Positions 1-8,509 of a DNA stretch of 64,000 nucleotides are shown in pieces. Each line of letters opens with the position of its first letter. Position 1 is the stretch's first letter. Under the pieces are notes generated by a model that made no database searches, had not been told where the DNA came from, and was given only the letters and a program-made list of their open reading frames with translations. The translations under genes and the position numbers were made by a program. This DNA comes from Stenotrophomonas sp. Iso1 (GTDB taxonomy: Bacteria > Pseudomonadota > Gammaproteobacteria > Xanthomonadales > Xanthomonadaceae), in contig NZ_JAODBT010000003.1 in assembly GCF_027497995.1 (NCBI RefSeq), positions 62,001 to 126,000 of the forward strand. Direction: 5' to 3'.

Positions 1-1
1 A

Positions 2-88
2 CTGGACTATGTTTCGATCCCGGCCGGCGGTGCCTGCTTCCGCCTCACGCTCTCCACTGCCCAATCCACCTTCACTCGCGCCCTTTGA
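2..88 (+). CDS. pilS: PilS sensor kinase, C-terminal end only (partial)
   Basis: An open frame enters from the left edge and stops with TGA at 86-88. The last 28 residues (LDYVSIPAGGACFRL...) look like the final beta strand of a histidine-kinase ATPase domain (G-G-x-x-F-x-L-x-L). It lies about 60 bp upstream of pilR on the same strand, which is the usual pilS-pilR order. The kinase body is outside the window, so the assignment rests on this short tail and on its position. Confidence 0.6.
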   Translation: MDYVSIPAGGACFRLTLSTAQSTFTRAL

Positions 89-148
89 TGCCCGCCTCTA
101 CGGCGGTCGGTTTGGAGCTCGGGGTATTCCTCGGCTATCGTTTTGTCC

Positions 149-1546
<1,398 letters not shown>

Positions 1547-1558
1547 CGGCGCAGAACA

Positions 1559-1685
1559 CCCTCATCCGGCGCTGCGCGCCACCTTCTCCCGCATGCGGGA
1601 GAAGGAATCACCGCAAGCCGACACCCTACGCACCACCATGACAAAAGCCCCTCTCCCGTTCACGGGAGAGGGGTTGGCGTGAGGG
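1559..1685. repeat. Pair of REP-like hairpin repeats between pilR and pilB
   Basis: Two related palindromic units lie between the convergent genes pilR and pilB. The first (1559-1605) reads CCCTCATCCGGCGCTGCGCG then a CTTCTCCCGCATGCGGGAGAAG hairpin. The second (1648-1685) is a CCCCTCTCCC-GTTCA-CGGGAGAGGGG hairpin followed by GTTGGCGTGAGGG. The first unit recurs at 22408, 30075 and 30348. On the minus strand the second hairpin is followed by CTTTTG, so it may also help to end the pilB transcript. Confidence 0.75.
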
Positions 1686-1735
1686 CGCTTTGTTTTTTGC
1701 CAGCGCCGCTCGGCACTACAGCGATAAAACCCGCA

Positions 1736-3466
1736 TCAATCCTTGGTCACACGATTGATCTCGGCCAGGCTGGTAGTACCCGCAGCCGCCTTCACCAATG
1801 CCGACTGCCGCAGGTCATTCACCCCGACCTTCTGCGCCGCCTCGGCGATATCCATCGCGTTGCCGCCTTCCAGCACGATGGCTGCGATCTCATCGGTCAT
1901 CGGCATCACCTGATAGATACCGGTACGTCCCTTGTAGCCCTCGGTGCATTCATCGCAACCGACCGGCTCAAACAGCTGGATGCCGCGATCAATCTGCTCC
2001 GCGGTGAAACCTTCCGCCAACAGCGCGTTCTCCGGCAACTGCTGCGGACGCTTGCAGTTGCTGCACAAACGGCGTGCCAATCGCTGCGCGATAACCAACG
2101 TCACAGACGAAGTGATGTTGTACGGCGCGATGCCCATGTTCATCAGACGCGCGATGGTCTGCGGCGCATCATTGGTATGCAGCGTGGACAGCACCATGTG
2201 ACCGGTCTGCGCAGCCTTGATCGCGATTTCCGCGGTCTCAAGGTCACGGATTTCGCCGACCATGATGATGTCCGGATCCTGTCGCAGGAACGAACGCAGC
2301 GCCGCCGCAAAGGTCATGCCACGCTTGTTGTTCTGCTGCACCTGATTGACGCCGGGCAAACGGATTTCCACCGGATCTTCGGCGGTGGAAATATTGCGCG
2401 TGTCATCGTTGAGGATGCCCAACGCGGTATACAGCGACACCGTTTTACCCGAGCCGGTCGGGCCAGTGACCAGCACCATGCCGTAGGGCTTGTGGATGGC
2501 ATCGAGGAACAACTTCTGCTGATCCGGCTCATAGCCGAGCTTGTCGATACCCAGCTTGGCGGCACTGCCGTCCAGGATACGCAGCACGGTCTTTTCGCCG
2601 AACAAGGTCGGCAGCGTGCTGACGCGGAAGTCGATCTGTTTGCTCTTGGACAGGTTGAGTTTGATGCGCCCATCCTGCGGCACGCGCTTTTCTGCGATAT
2701 CCAGCTGCGCCATCACCTTCAGGCGCGCCGCGATACGCTGGTTCAACTTCACCGGCGCTTTGGCCACGGTCTTGAGCAGACCATCGATGCGGAAGCGCAC
2801 ACGGTAATCGTCTTCGTACGGCTCGAAATGGATATCCGAAGCGCCCTTGCGGATCGCATCCACCAGCACCTTGTTGACGAACTTGACCACCGGCGTGTCG
2901 TCGCCTTTGGCGTCGATACCCGAGTCGCCACCGCCGGACATATCCTCATCACCGGCACTGACATCCAGGTCGCCCACGTCGTCATCGTCGCCACCCAGCG
3001 CGCCGCCAATGCTGTCATTGCTCGCCAGCCACAGGTCCAGCGTGCGCCGGATCTGGTCTTCATCAACCAGAATCGGCTCGACCACCAGATTGGTGTGGAA
3101 CTTGATCTCATCCAGCGGCTGCGTCGGGTTGTAGGTGCCCACAAACAACTTGCCGCCGCGCTTGAACAGCGGAAGCACCTGATGCTTGCGCAGCAGCTCC
3201 TCGCTGACCAGCTTCATCGCATTCTGGTTGGCGTCGAACACCGACACATCCAACAGCGGCATGCCGAATTCCATTGCATTGGCAGCAGCCATGTTCGCCG
3301 CAGAAACCAGCTTCTTGTCGGACAGCCACTGCGCCAACGGCACCTTGGCGTCCCCGGCCTGCGTCATCGCCGTACGGGCAACCGCCTCATCCAGCGCCCC
3401 GTCCTGAACCAGACGACGGGCAATCCCGGTGATGCCAACCAGATTGGCGGTGATGGCGGTATTCAT
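1736..3466 (-). CDS. pilB: PilB, type IV pilus extension ATPase
   Basis: Hexameric cytoplasmic ATPase (576 aa) that powers pilus assembly through PilC. The N-terminal MshE/GspE-N-like domain is followed by the ATPase core with Walker A GPTGSGKT, the Asp/His-box region, Walker B (DPDIIMVGEIRD) and a zinc-binding tetracysteine (CSNCKRPQ ... CDEC). I start at the ATG whose complement is 3464-3466 (MNTAITANLVGITG); an 18-residue upstream extension is open but not family-like. It reads in the same direction as the two pilin genes and opposite to pilC-pilD, the arrangement known in Xanthomonas and Xylella. Confidence 0.95.
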   Translation of the reverse strand: MNTAITANLVGITGIARRLVQDGALDEAVARTAMTQAGDAKVPLAQWLSDKKLVSAANMAAANAMEFGMPLLDVSVFDANQNAMKLVSEELLRKHQVLPLFKRGGKLFVGTYNPTQPLDEIKFHTNLVVEPILVDEDQIRRTLDLWLASNDSIGGALGGDDDDVGDLDVSAGDEDMSGGGDSGIDAKGDDTPVVKFVNKVLVDAIRKGASDIHFEPYEDDYRVRFRIDGLLKTVAKAPVKLNQRIAARLKVMAQLDIAEKRVPQDGRIKLNLSKSKQIDFRVSTLPTLFGEKTVLRILDGSAAKLGIDKLGYEPDQQKLFLDAIHKPYGMVLVTGPTGSGKTVSLYTALGILNDDTRNISTAEDPVEIRLPGVNQVQQNNKRGMTFAAALRSFLRQDPDIIMVGEIRDLETAEIAIKAAQTGHMVLSTLHTNDAPQTIARLMNMGIAPYNITSSVTLVIAQRLARRLCSNCKRPQQLPENALLAEGFTAEQIDRGIQLFEPVGCDECTEGYKGRTGIYQVMPMTDEIAAIVLEGGNAMDIAEAAQKVGVNDLRQSALVKAAAGTTSLAEINRVTKD

Positions 3467-3522
3467 GATTTCCCCTGGGCCGGACGGTAGCCCGGTGATT
3501 GTACGCACGGCTGCAGGCACAT

Positions 3523-3545
3523 GTAGAGCCGAGCCATGCTCGGCT
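3523..3545. repeat. SMAG-like GTAG hairpin repeat
   Basis: GTAG followed by AGCCGAGC-CAT-GCTCGGCT, an 8-bp perfect stem. This is the form of the SMAG (S. maltophilia GTAG) REP elements known from Stenotrophomonas. It sits between the pilin gene at 3578-3910 and pilB. Confidence 0.7.
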
Positions 3546-3577
3546 GGGATTCATCCCCAATCAGCCGCCAAAAGCCA

Positions 3578-3910
3578 CTACGGCTTAAGACTGCAATTTC
3601 CCGCATCCATATCGCAACTAACACTTTGAACACCCGGAATTTTAGGTGTAGCGGAGATACTCACACCGATGACCGTTGCCGTATCTGCACTTTCACACGC
3701 ACTCTGTGGTGCTGCATCCGGCACACCCTCGTCATAAAGCCTTGCCAAAGAAAAACGGGAGTAATTGATCATTTCCGCAAGGCAAGCGCTTTCCGCAGCC
3801 TTGACGCGGTATTGATTGTAGGAGGGAAGGGCAATGCTAGCCAACACTCCAATAATCGCTACAACGATCATCAGTTCGATTAACGTAAAACCTTCTAAAT
3901 GGCGCCGCAT
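3578..3910 (-). CDS. pilA: Type IV pilin, PilA-like (first copy, nearer pilB)
   Basis: Short major/minor type IV pilin of 110 aa. The leader MRRHLEG ends in Gly before the class III prepilin cleavage point, followed by [22 protein letters not shown] with Phe+1 and Glu+5. Mature protein about 103 aa with four Cys. The start is supported by a strong ribosome site, GGGGGAGAGG, just before ATG. A sigma-54 promoter lies upstream (3952-3967). It is only about 40% alike by eye to the second pilin beyond the N-terminal helix, so the two copies have diverged. Confidence 0.9.
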   Translation of the reverse strand: MRRHLEGFTLIELMIVVAIIGVLASIALPSYNQYRVKAAESACLAEMINYSRFSLARLYDEGVPDAAPQSACESADTATVIGVSISATPKIPGVQSVSCDMDAGNCSLKP

Positions 3911-3951
3911 CCTCTCCCCCTAAAAATCGCTACCTAACTCACATCGACCCA

Positions 3952-3967
3952 AGCAAGTGTCGCGCCA
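3952..3967 (-). promoter_or_regulatory. Sigma-54 promoter of the pilin gene at 3578-3910
   Basis: On the minus strand this reads TGGCGCG-ACAC-TTGCT, matching the -24/-12 consensus TGGCACG-N4-TTGCW at all but one position and with exact GG-GC spacing. It lies 42 bp upstream of the start codon. PilR, encoded at 149-1546, is the expected activator. Confidence 0.8.
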
Positions 3968-4066
3968 ACTTCTTCGGGCATAACTTAATTACCGTCCACA
4001 CAGCCACTCACCTCAACGGGATTCAAATACAACGGCGCAACGGATCATCATCAATCGCCAATCTGC

Positions 4067-4098
4067 AAAAAAAACAAGCCCTGCATATGCAGGGCTTG
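4067..4098 (-). terminator. Rho-independent terminator of the second pilin gene
   Basis: Minus strand: stem CAAGCCCTGCATATGCAGGGCTTG followed directly by eight T. It lies 57 bp after the stop of the pilin gene at 4155-4526, so the two pilin genes probably form separate transcripts. Confidence 0.85.
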
Positions 4099-4154
4099 CC
4101 AGAAAAAGCGACGGATGCACCAAACAAAACACATCCGATTTCACCACCCGCTAA

Positions 4155-4526
4155 TTACGGAGGAGTGGTGGTGGTGCAGGTGCCGGACTCCAAGCTGCAA
4201 ACGGTGGTTGCAGCTGCGCGACCTGGCTCCTTGGGAACGAAGGTTGAAGCAGCAGCAGCAGCAACCTCATTGCCAGTGACATGCCCGGTGTGGCTACCGC
4301 TCACCGTCATACAAGCACCGGCAGTACCCGGCACCGGCAAAGTCATTTCCGAGTGATTTGCTGCAATCCAAGCATTAGCCCAAGCCTTTGCTTCGCCTGC
4401 GCATGAATTTTCAGCCGCCTTGACGCGGTAGTTGTTATACGCCGGCAGCGCGATGGCGGCCAGGATGGCGATGATCGCAACCACGATCATCAGTTCGATC
4501 AGGGTAAAGCCCTGTTGCTTCTTCAT
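4155..4526 (-). CDS. pilA: Type IV pilin, PilA (second copy, nearer pilC)
   Basis: Pilin of 123 aa: leader MKKQQG, then [22 protein letters not shown] with Phe+1 and Glu+5, and four Cys that can form the C-terminal disulphide loop. The start is ATG 4526, behind an AGGGGAT ribosome site; an upstream 29-residue extension in the open frame is rejected because it would spoil the six-residue leader. Its own sigma-54 promoter (4597-4612) and terminator (4067-4098) make it a monocistronic unit. It ends in a Thr-rich TCTTTTPP tail. Confidence 0.92.
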   Translation of the reverse strand: MKKQQGFTLIELMIVVAIIAILAAIALPAYNNYRVKAAENSCAGEAKAWANAWIAANHSEMTLPVPGTAGACMTVSGSHTGHVTGNEVAAAAASTFVPKEPGRAAATTVCSLESGTCTTTTPP

Positions 4527-4596
4527 GAGTACATCCCCTAGAGGTTTGGATTGTGGGCATGGTTGCAGGCGCATGCCTGCTCGCATGGGGTTACAA

Positions 4597-4612
4597 AGCA
4601 GGTTGCGTGCCA
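4597..4612 (-). promoter_or_regulatory. Sigma-54 promoter of the second pilA
   Basis: Minus strand TGGCACG-CAAC-CTGCT: the -24 element is perfect and the -12 element differs from TTGCW at one base, with correct spacing. Transcription would begin about 60 bp upstream of the pilA start codon. Confidence 0.85.
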
Positions 4613-4613
4613 A

Positions 4614-5147
4614 CTGCTCAACACTCCCCTACTCCCCGGCGCAATGATGGCAGCATCGATAAAGAAGGGAAGCCCCAATAGTGCAATTCAGGAACAGCGC
4701 CACAGGCTGACCTCCCGCGTCACTTTGTGACGCAATCATTTGCAATGGACTGCGACCGGATTACACCGACCTTATGTGCGTGGCTGCAAGGTGTCGGCCC
4801 GCATCACATCTATTGGAAGAATGTTTGCCATAGAGCATGCCCCGTCCATGCAATAGCGGCTGGGATATCTGCAATTGCAGCTGCTCTGCGACCGGCGCCT
4901 TCAACGGCTTCGCGGCGGACGCCGCTCCTATACACGCTTGCTGTGTGCGGGCCGTCCGGTGGTCGGAGCTTCCCGGACAGTCGTCCATCGACACCCGGAC
5001 GGAGGGAAGCGGCACCCCTATATGGTGCGGACGGGGCACGGATGTGACCGGTGCCGCCAAAGCCCATTGCCAGACTGTGCCTACGACCGCCTGACCAGCT
5101 ACCATGCGGCTGTTGTCTGGCCTGGGGATGGCTGGACGGGGAGAGAA
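4614..5147. other. Non-coding region between pilA and pilC (about 530 bp)
   Basis: No convincing gene. It holds a perfect inverted repeat GCGTCAC-TTT-GTGACGC at 4717-4733, about 110 bp upstream of the pilA sigma-54 promoter, and a REP-like unit near 4908-4932 (minus strand TATAGGAGCGGCGTCCGCCG) resembling ones at about 18466 and 35395. A weak plus-strand sigma-54-like site (TGGAAGAATGTTTGCC, 4814-4829) has the right GG-GC spacing but a poor -24 element. Confidence 0.6.
4717..4733. promoter_or_regulatory. Perfect 7-bp inverted repeat upstream of pilA
   Basis: GCGTCAC-TTT-GTGACGC, symmetrical over 17 bp. The distance to the pilA sigma-54 promoter (about 105-120 bp) suits an upstream activating site, but the binding protein is not known from sequence. 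Confidence 0.45.
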
Positions 5148-5150
5148 ATG

Positions 5151-6410
5151 ATGGCTGTTACCCGCAACGCGATCAGTAAAGAGACGGCTGGGCGTAGCAC
5201 CAGTCAGATGCAGCCGTTTGTCTGGGAGGGAACAGACAAGCGTGGCGTAAAAATGAAGGGCGAACAGGACGCCAAGAACGTCAATCTACTCAGGGCCGAG
5301 CTGCGCCGCTTGGGCATCACGCCTACCGTAGTCAAGCCAAAGCCCAAGCCGCTGTTCGGCTCCGCCGGCAGCCCGGTCAAACCCAAGGACATCGCCTTCT
5401 TCAGCCGCCAGATGGCAACGATGATGAAATCCGGCGTGCCTATCGTCAGCTCGCTGGAAATCATTGGCAGCGGCCATAAGAATCCGCGCATGGCCAAGCT
5501 GGTGGGTACGATTCGTGCCGATCTGGAAGGGGGCTCGTCGCTGCACGAGGCCATCAGCAAGCACCCCGTGCAGTTTGATGAGCTGTATCGCAACCTGGTC
5601 AAGGCCGGCGAAGGCGCTGGCGTACTGGAAACGGTGCTGGAAACCATCGCCAACTACCAGGAAAACCTTGAGACGCTGAAGGGCAAGATCAAGAAGGCTT
5701 TGTTCTACCCCGCCATGGTGATCGCAGTGGCGCTGATGGTCAGCTCGGTATTGCTGATCTGGGTGGTGCCGCAGTTCGAGGACATTTTTAAGAGCTTTGG
5801 CACTGACCTGCCGGTATTTACCCAAATGATCGTAACTGCATCGCGCTTCATGGTTGGCTGGTGGTGGGCGATTCTGTTGGCGGTCATCGGCGTAGTTGGC
5901 GGCTCCATTTTTGCCTACAAACGGACACCAAAGATGCAGCACATGATGGATCACGTGATCCTCAAAGTGCCAATCATTGGTCAGATCATGCACAACAGCT
6001 CCATCGCTCGCTTTGCCCGCACCACAGCGGTGACATTCAAAGCGGGCGTGCCACTGGTGGAAGCACTTGGCATCGTCGCTGGTGCGACCGGCAACAAGGT
6101 CTATGAAGAATCGGTCCTTCGTATGCGGGACGATGTCTCGGTTGGCTACCCCGTCAACATGGCCATGAAGCAGGTGAATCTGTTTCCACATATGGTTGTG
6201 CAGATGACCGCCATCGGCGAAGAGGCTGGTGCCCTAGATACGATGCTGTTCAAGGTGGCCGAGTACTTCGAGCAGGAAGTGAACAACGCAGTGGATGCGC
6301 TCACCAGCCTGCTCGAACCGCTGATCATGGTGTTCATCGGCGTGGTCGTCGGCAGCATGGTGGTGGGCATGTACCTGCCGATCTTCAAGCTCGCCTCAAC
6401 TGTTGGATAA
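5151..6410 (+). CDS. pilC: PilC, inner-membrane platform protein of the type IV pilus
   Basis: Polytopic GspF/PilC protein of 419 aa that couples the PilB ATPase to pilin polymerisation. Two T2SS-F domains (about 75-200 and 280-405), with membrane segments near residues 185-210, 235-255 and 390-415. The GGGGAGA ribosome site is best spaced for ATG 5151 (the second of two adjacent ATGs, MAVTRNAISK). The open frame runs back to 4875, but the extra residues are Arg/Cys-rich and unlike the family. It is followed at 8 bp by pilD. Confidence 0.93.
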   Translation: MAVTRNAISKETAGRSTSQMQPFVWEGTDKRGVKMKGEQDAKNVNLLRAELRRLGITPTVVKPKPKPLFGSAGSPVKPKDIAFFSRQMATMMKSGVPIVSSLEIIGSGHKNPRMAKLVGTIRADLEGGSSLHEAISKHPVQFDELYRNLVKAGEGAGVLETVLETIANYQENLETLKGKIKKALFYPAMVIAVALMVSSVLLIWVVPQFEDIFKSFGTDLPVFTQMIVTASRFMVGWWWAILLAVIGVVGGSIFAYKRTPKMQHMMDHVILKVPIIGQIMHNSSIARFARTTAVTFKAGVPLVEALGIVAGATGNKVYEESVLRMRDDVSVGYPVNMAMKQVNLFPHMVVQMTAIGEEAGALDTMLFKVAEYFEQEVNNAVDALTSLLEPLIMVFIGVVVGSMVVGMYLPIFKLASTVG

Positions 6411-6417
6411 TTAACGC

Positions 6418-7278
6418 ATGGCATTTCTCGACCAGCATCCCGGTCTGGGCTATCCCGCCGCAGTCGGACTGGGACTGCTGATTGGCAGCTTCCTCAACGT
6501 GGTGATCCTGCGCTTGCCCAAGCGCATGGAGTGGCAATGGAAGCGCGATGCGCGCGAGATCCTCGGTGAGCCGGACATCTATGAACCGCCGCCCCCGGGG
6601 ATTGTGGTCGAGCCGTCGCACTGCCCGCACTGCAAGCACAAGCTGAGCTGGTACGAGAACATCCCGCTGTTCAGCTGGTTGATCCAGCGCGGCAAGTGCC
6701 GGCATTGCCAGGCGCCGATCTCGCTGCAATACCCACTGGTAGAGCTGGTCACCGCACTCATGGTGCTGGCCAGCGTGTGGCAATTCGGTTTCGGCTGGCA
6801 GGGCTTTGGCGCGATTGTGCTGAGCTGCTTCCTGGTGGCCTTGTCTGGCATCGACCTGCGCACCCAATTGCTACCCGACCAGCTCACCTTGCCGCTGATG
6901 TGGCTGGGCCTGATCGGCAGCATGGACAACCTGTACATGCCGGCCAAGCCGGCATTGATCGGCGCGGCCGTTGGCTATCTATCACTCTGGACGGTGTGGT
7001 GGCTGTTCAAGCAGCTCACCGGCAAGGAAGGCATGGGCCACGGCGACTTCAAGCTGCTGGCGGCGCTTGGTGCGTGGTGCGGCTTGAAGGGCATCCTGCC
7101 GATCATTCTGCTGTCCTCGCTGGTCGGCGCCATCATCGGCTCGATCTGGCTGTACTCACGCGGCCGCGACCGTGCCACGCCCATTCCGTTCGGGCCGTAT
7201 CTGGCGATTGCCGGCTGGCTGGTCTTCATGTGGGGCGACCCGATGATTGATGGCTACAAGCGGATAGCAGGTTTTTAG
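6418..7278 (+). CDS. pilD: PilD, prepilin peptidase and N-methyltransferase
   Basis: Bifunctional inner-membrane aspartic protease (286 aa) that removes the short Gly-ending leaders of the pilins and methylates the new N-terminal Phe. The methylase-type N-terminal domain has the two CxxC pairs (C69/C72 and C94/C97). The two catalytic Asp are visible in SGIDLRTQLLPD and in the GMGHGDFKLLAALG motif. Around eight membrane segments. It lies between pilC and coaE, the normal gammaproteobacterial order. Confidence 0.95.
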   Translation: MAFLDQHPGLGYPAAVGLGLLIGSFLNVVILRLPKRMEWQWKRDAREILGEPDIYEPPPPGIVVEPSHCPHCKHKLSWYENIPLFSWLIQRGKCRHCQAPISLQYPLVELVTALMVLASVWQFGFGWQGFGAIVLSCFLVALSGIDLRTQLLPDQLTLPLMWLGLIGSMDNLYMPAKPALIGAAVGYLSLWTVWWLFKQLTGKEGMGHGDFKLLAALGAWCGLKGILPIILLSSLVGAIIGSIWLYSRGRDRATPIPFGPYLAIAGWLVFMWGDPMIDGYKRIAGF

Positions 7279-7467
7279 CACCAAGCCTTGAAACGGCGAT
7301 GTAGGCTGCAATGCCTATGAGGTCAGCCTTCGCCCAAAGCGTCGAAGGCCGCCCATTTACAGCAGCTGCCCCTGCACTGCGGGGCAGTTGTAGGGCCAGC
7401 CTTGCAGCCATCGCCCAAGACCGCACAAAGCGCCGCTTCCTTGCAAAATGAAATGTGGAGCTGATCC

Positions 7468-8112
7468 ATGAGCGATTTCATCGTCGGCCTGACCGGCGGC
7501 ATTGCCTCCGGCAAGAGCGAGGTCAGCCGTCGCTTTGAGGCACTCGGAATTGTCGTGGCCGATGCCGATATCGCAGCGCGCGAAGTCGTCGCCCAGGGCA
7601 GCCCCGTACTTGCAGAGATCGCACAGCGGTTTGGCGCCGACATCCTGCTGGCTGATGGCAACCTGGACCGCGTCCGGTTGCGCCAGCACATCTTTGCCAA
7701 CACCGAAGAACGACGAGCGCTGGAGGCCATCACTCACCCTGCCATCCGCGCCCGTGTGCGTGAGATTTGCAGCGCGGCTGAAAGCCCTTATGCGATTGCA
7801 GCGATTCCCCTGCTGACCGAAGTCGGCGGGCGCGCAGCCTACGATTGGCTGGATCGCATCCTCGTGGTGGACGCGCCCGAGGCCGTCCAACATGCACGCC
7901 TGCTACGTCGAGACAATATTGATGCTGCGCTTGCGGATCGCATGATCCTGGCGCAGGCCAGTCGTGCGCAGCGTCTGGCCTTGGCTGATGACGTGGTCGT
8001 CAACAATTCAGATCCGAACGCATTGGATGCCGAAGTATCGCGACTGCACACTCGCTATTTGACACTGGCCTGCTCTCTAAAGCACCGCCCCCGCGCGCAA
8101 GCTCCAAGGTAA
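7468..8112 (+). CDS. coaE: Dephospho-CoA kinase
   Basis: Last enzyme of coenzyme A synthesis, phosphorylating the 3'-OH of dephospho-CoA. The P-loop GLTGGIASGKSEV is near the N-terminus, followed by DADIAAREVV, EAITHPAIRARV and the lid-region Arg cluster (LLRRDNIDAALADRMILAQ). It has 214 aa, a normal length, with a slightly extended C-terminal tail. The 190 bp after pilD contain a CTGCCCC/GGGGCAG hairpin (near 7367-7388) but no gene. Confidence 0.93.
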   Translation: MSDFIVGLTGGIASGKSEVSRRFEALGIVVADADIAAREVVAQGSPVLAEIAQRFGADILLADGNLDRVRLRQHIFANTEERRALEAITHPAIRARVREICSAAESPYAIAAIPLLTEVGGRAAYDWLDRILVVDAPEAVQHARLLRRDNIDAALADRMILAQASRAQRLALADDVVVNNSDPNALDAEVSRLHTRYLTLACSLKHRPRAQAPR

Positions 8113-8186
8113 TCCCGGTCTCCCGCGCGATCCGTATCGAAGATGCCAGTACAACTCTCGTAAATCGCAAATTTAAGCACTGCTCG

Positions 8187-8223
8187 CTTGATCAACAATG
8201 TGAATTGTTTTTCTATGATCAAG
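8187..8223. promoter_or_regulatory. Nested inverted repeats upstream of the double-glycine peptide gene
   Basis: Outer arms CTTGATCA (8187-8194) and TGATCAAG (8216-8223) are perfect complements. Inside is a second repeat, ACAAT-GTGA-ATTGT (8195-8208). The block is AT-rich relative to its surroundings and lies 50 bp upstream of the ATG at 8273, so it could be an operator overlapping the promoter. No binding protein can be named. Confidence 0.5.
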
Positions 8224-8272
8224 GCGCAATTCAGAGAACCCGCGCCAAGTTCATACATACCAAGGAAGACAG

Positions 8273-8452
8273 ATGAAAGAACTGAACATAGCCGAAATTA
8301 AGACCGTATCTGGCGGCGTCGAGCAGTGCCCAGCCCCATGGGGAAACAGTCGGCTGACCACATCCCCCGGCACGATCAAAACCAAGGGCTCTAATCCATT
8401 TGCTCCCGGCAGTGGCGGCGGAATTCCTTACGTAAAATACCAAGAAATTTAA
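8273..8452 (+). CDS. Small peptide with double-glycine (bacteriocin/microcin-type) leader
   Basis: This 59-residue frame has a good ribosome site (AAGGAAG, 6 bp before ATG). Its first 15 residues, MKELNIAEIKTVSGG, match the class II bacteriocin/microcin V leader pattern M-(K/R)-x-L-x-x-x-E-(L/I)-x-x-V-S-G-G, which C39-peptidase ABC exporters cut after the Gly-Gly. The predicted 44-residue core has one Cys, five Pro and a SGGGIPYVKY tail; I do not recognise it. No exporter, immunity protein or modifying enzyme is next to it. The neighbouring genes are coaE (same strand) and a convergent colS/colR-like pair. Base content is lower in G+C than the flanks. Function as bacteriocin or signal peptide is inference. 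Confidence 0.65.
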   Translation: MKELNIAEIKTVSGGVEQCPAPWGNSRLTTSPGTIKTKGSNPFAPGSGGGIPYVKYQEI

Positions 8453-8459
8453 GTAGCCC

Positions 8460-8485
8460 AGGCCCGCTCATTTTTGAGCGGGCCT
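8460..8485. terminator. Stem-loop between the peptide gene and colS
   Basis: AGGCCCGCTCA-TTTT-TGAGCGGGCCT, a perfect 11-bp stem directly after the peptide stop codon and before the convergent colS stop. It has no long T tail on either side but is well placed as a shared terminator. Confidence 0.65.
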
Positions 8486-8509
8486 GCTCCGATGCCGATG
8501 ATGAAGAAT

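Noticed and set aside
1679-3490. Plus-strand frame of about 600 codons over pilB
   Set aside because: Antisense to pilB. Composition (Arg, His, Gln rich) is the usual mirror of a GC-rich coding strand.
4814-4829. Sigma-54 promoter for pilC (TGGAAGAATGTTTGCC)
   Set aside because: Spacing is right but the -24 element lacks CAC and it lies more than 300 bp from pilC; kept only as a remark in the intergenic entry.
4875-5150. N-terminal extension of PilC by more than 90 residues
   Set aside because: Residues are Arg/Cys-rich and unlike the family, and a GGGGAGA ribosome site precedes the internal ATG.
8187-8223. Reading the TTGATCA half-sites as an FNR box
   Set aside because: The two TGATCA arms are 21 bp apart and do not form TTGAT-N4-ATCAA, unlike the true box at 59629.
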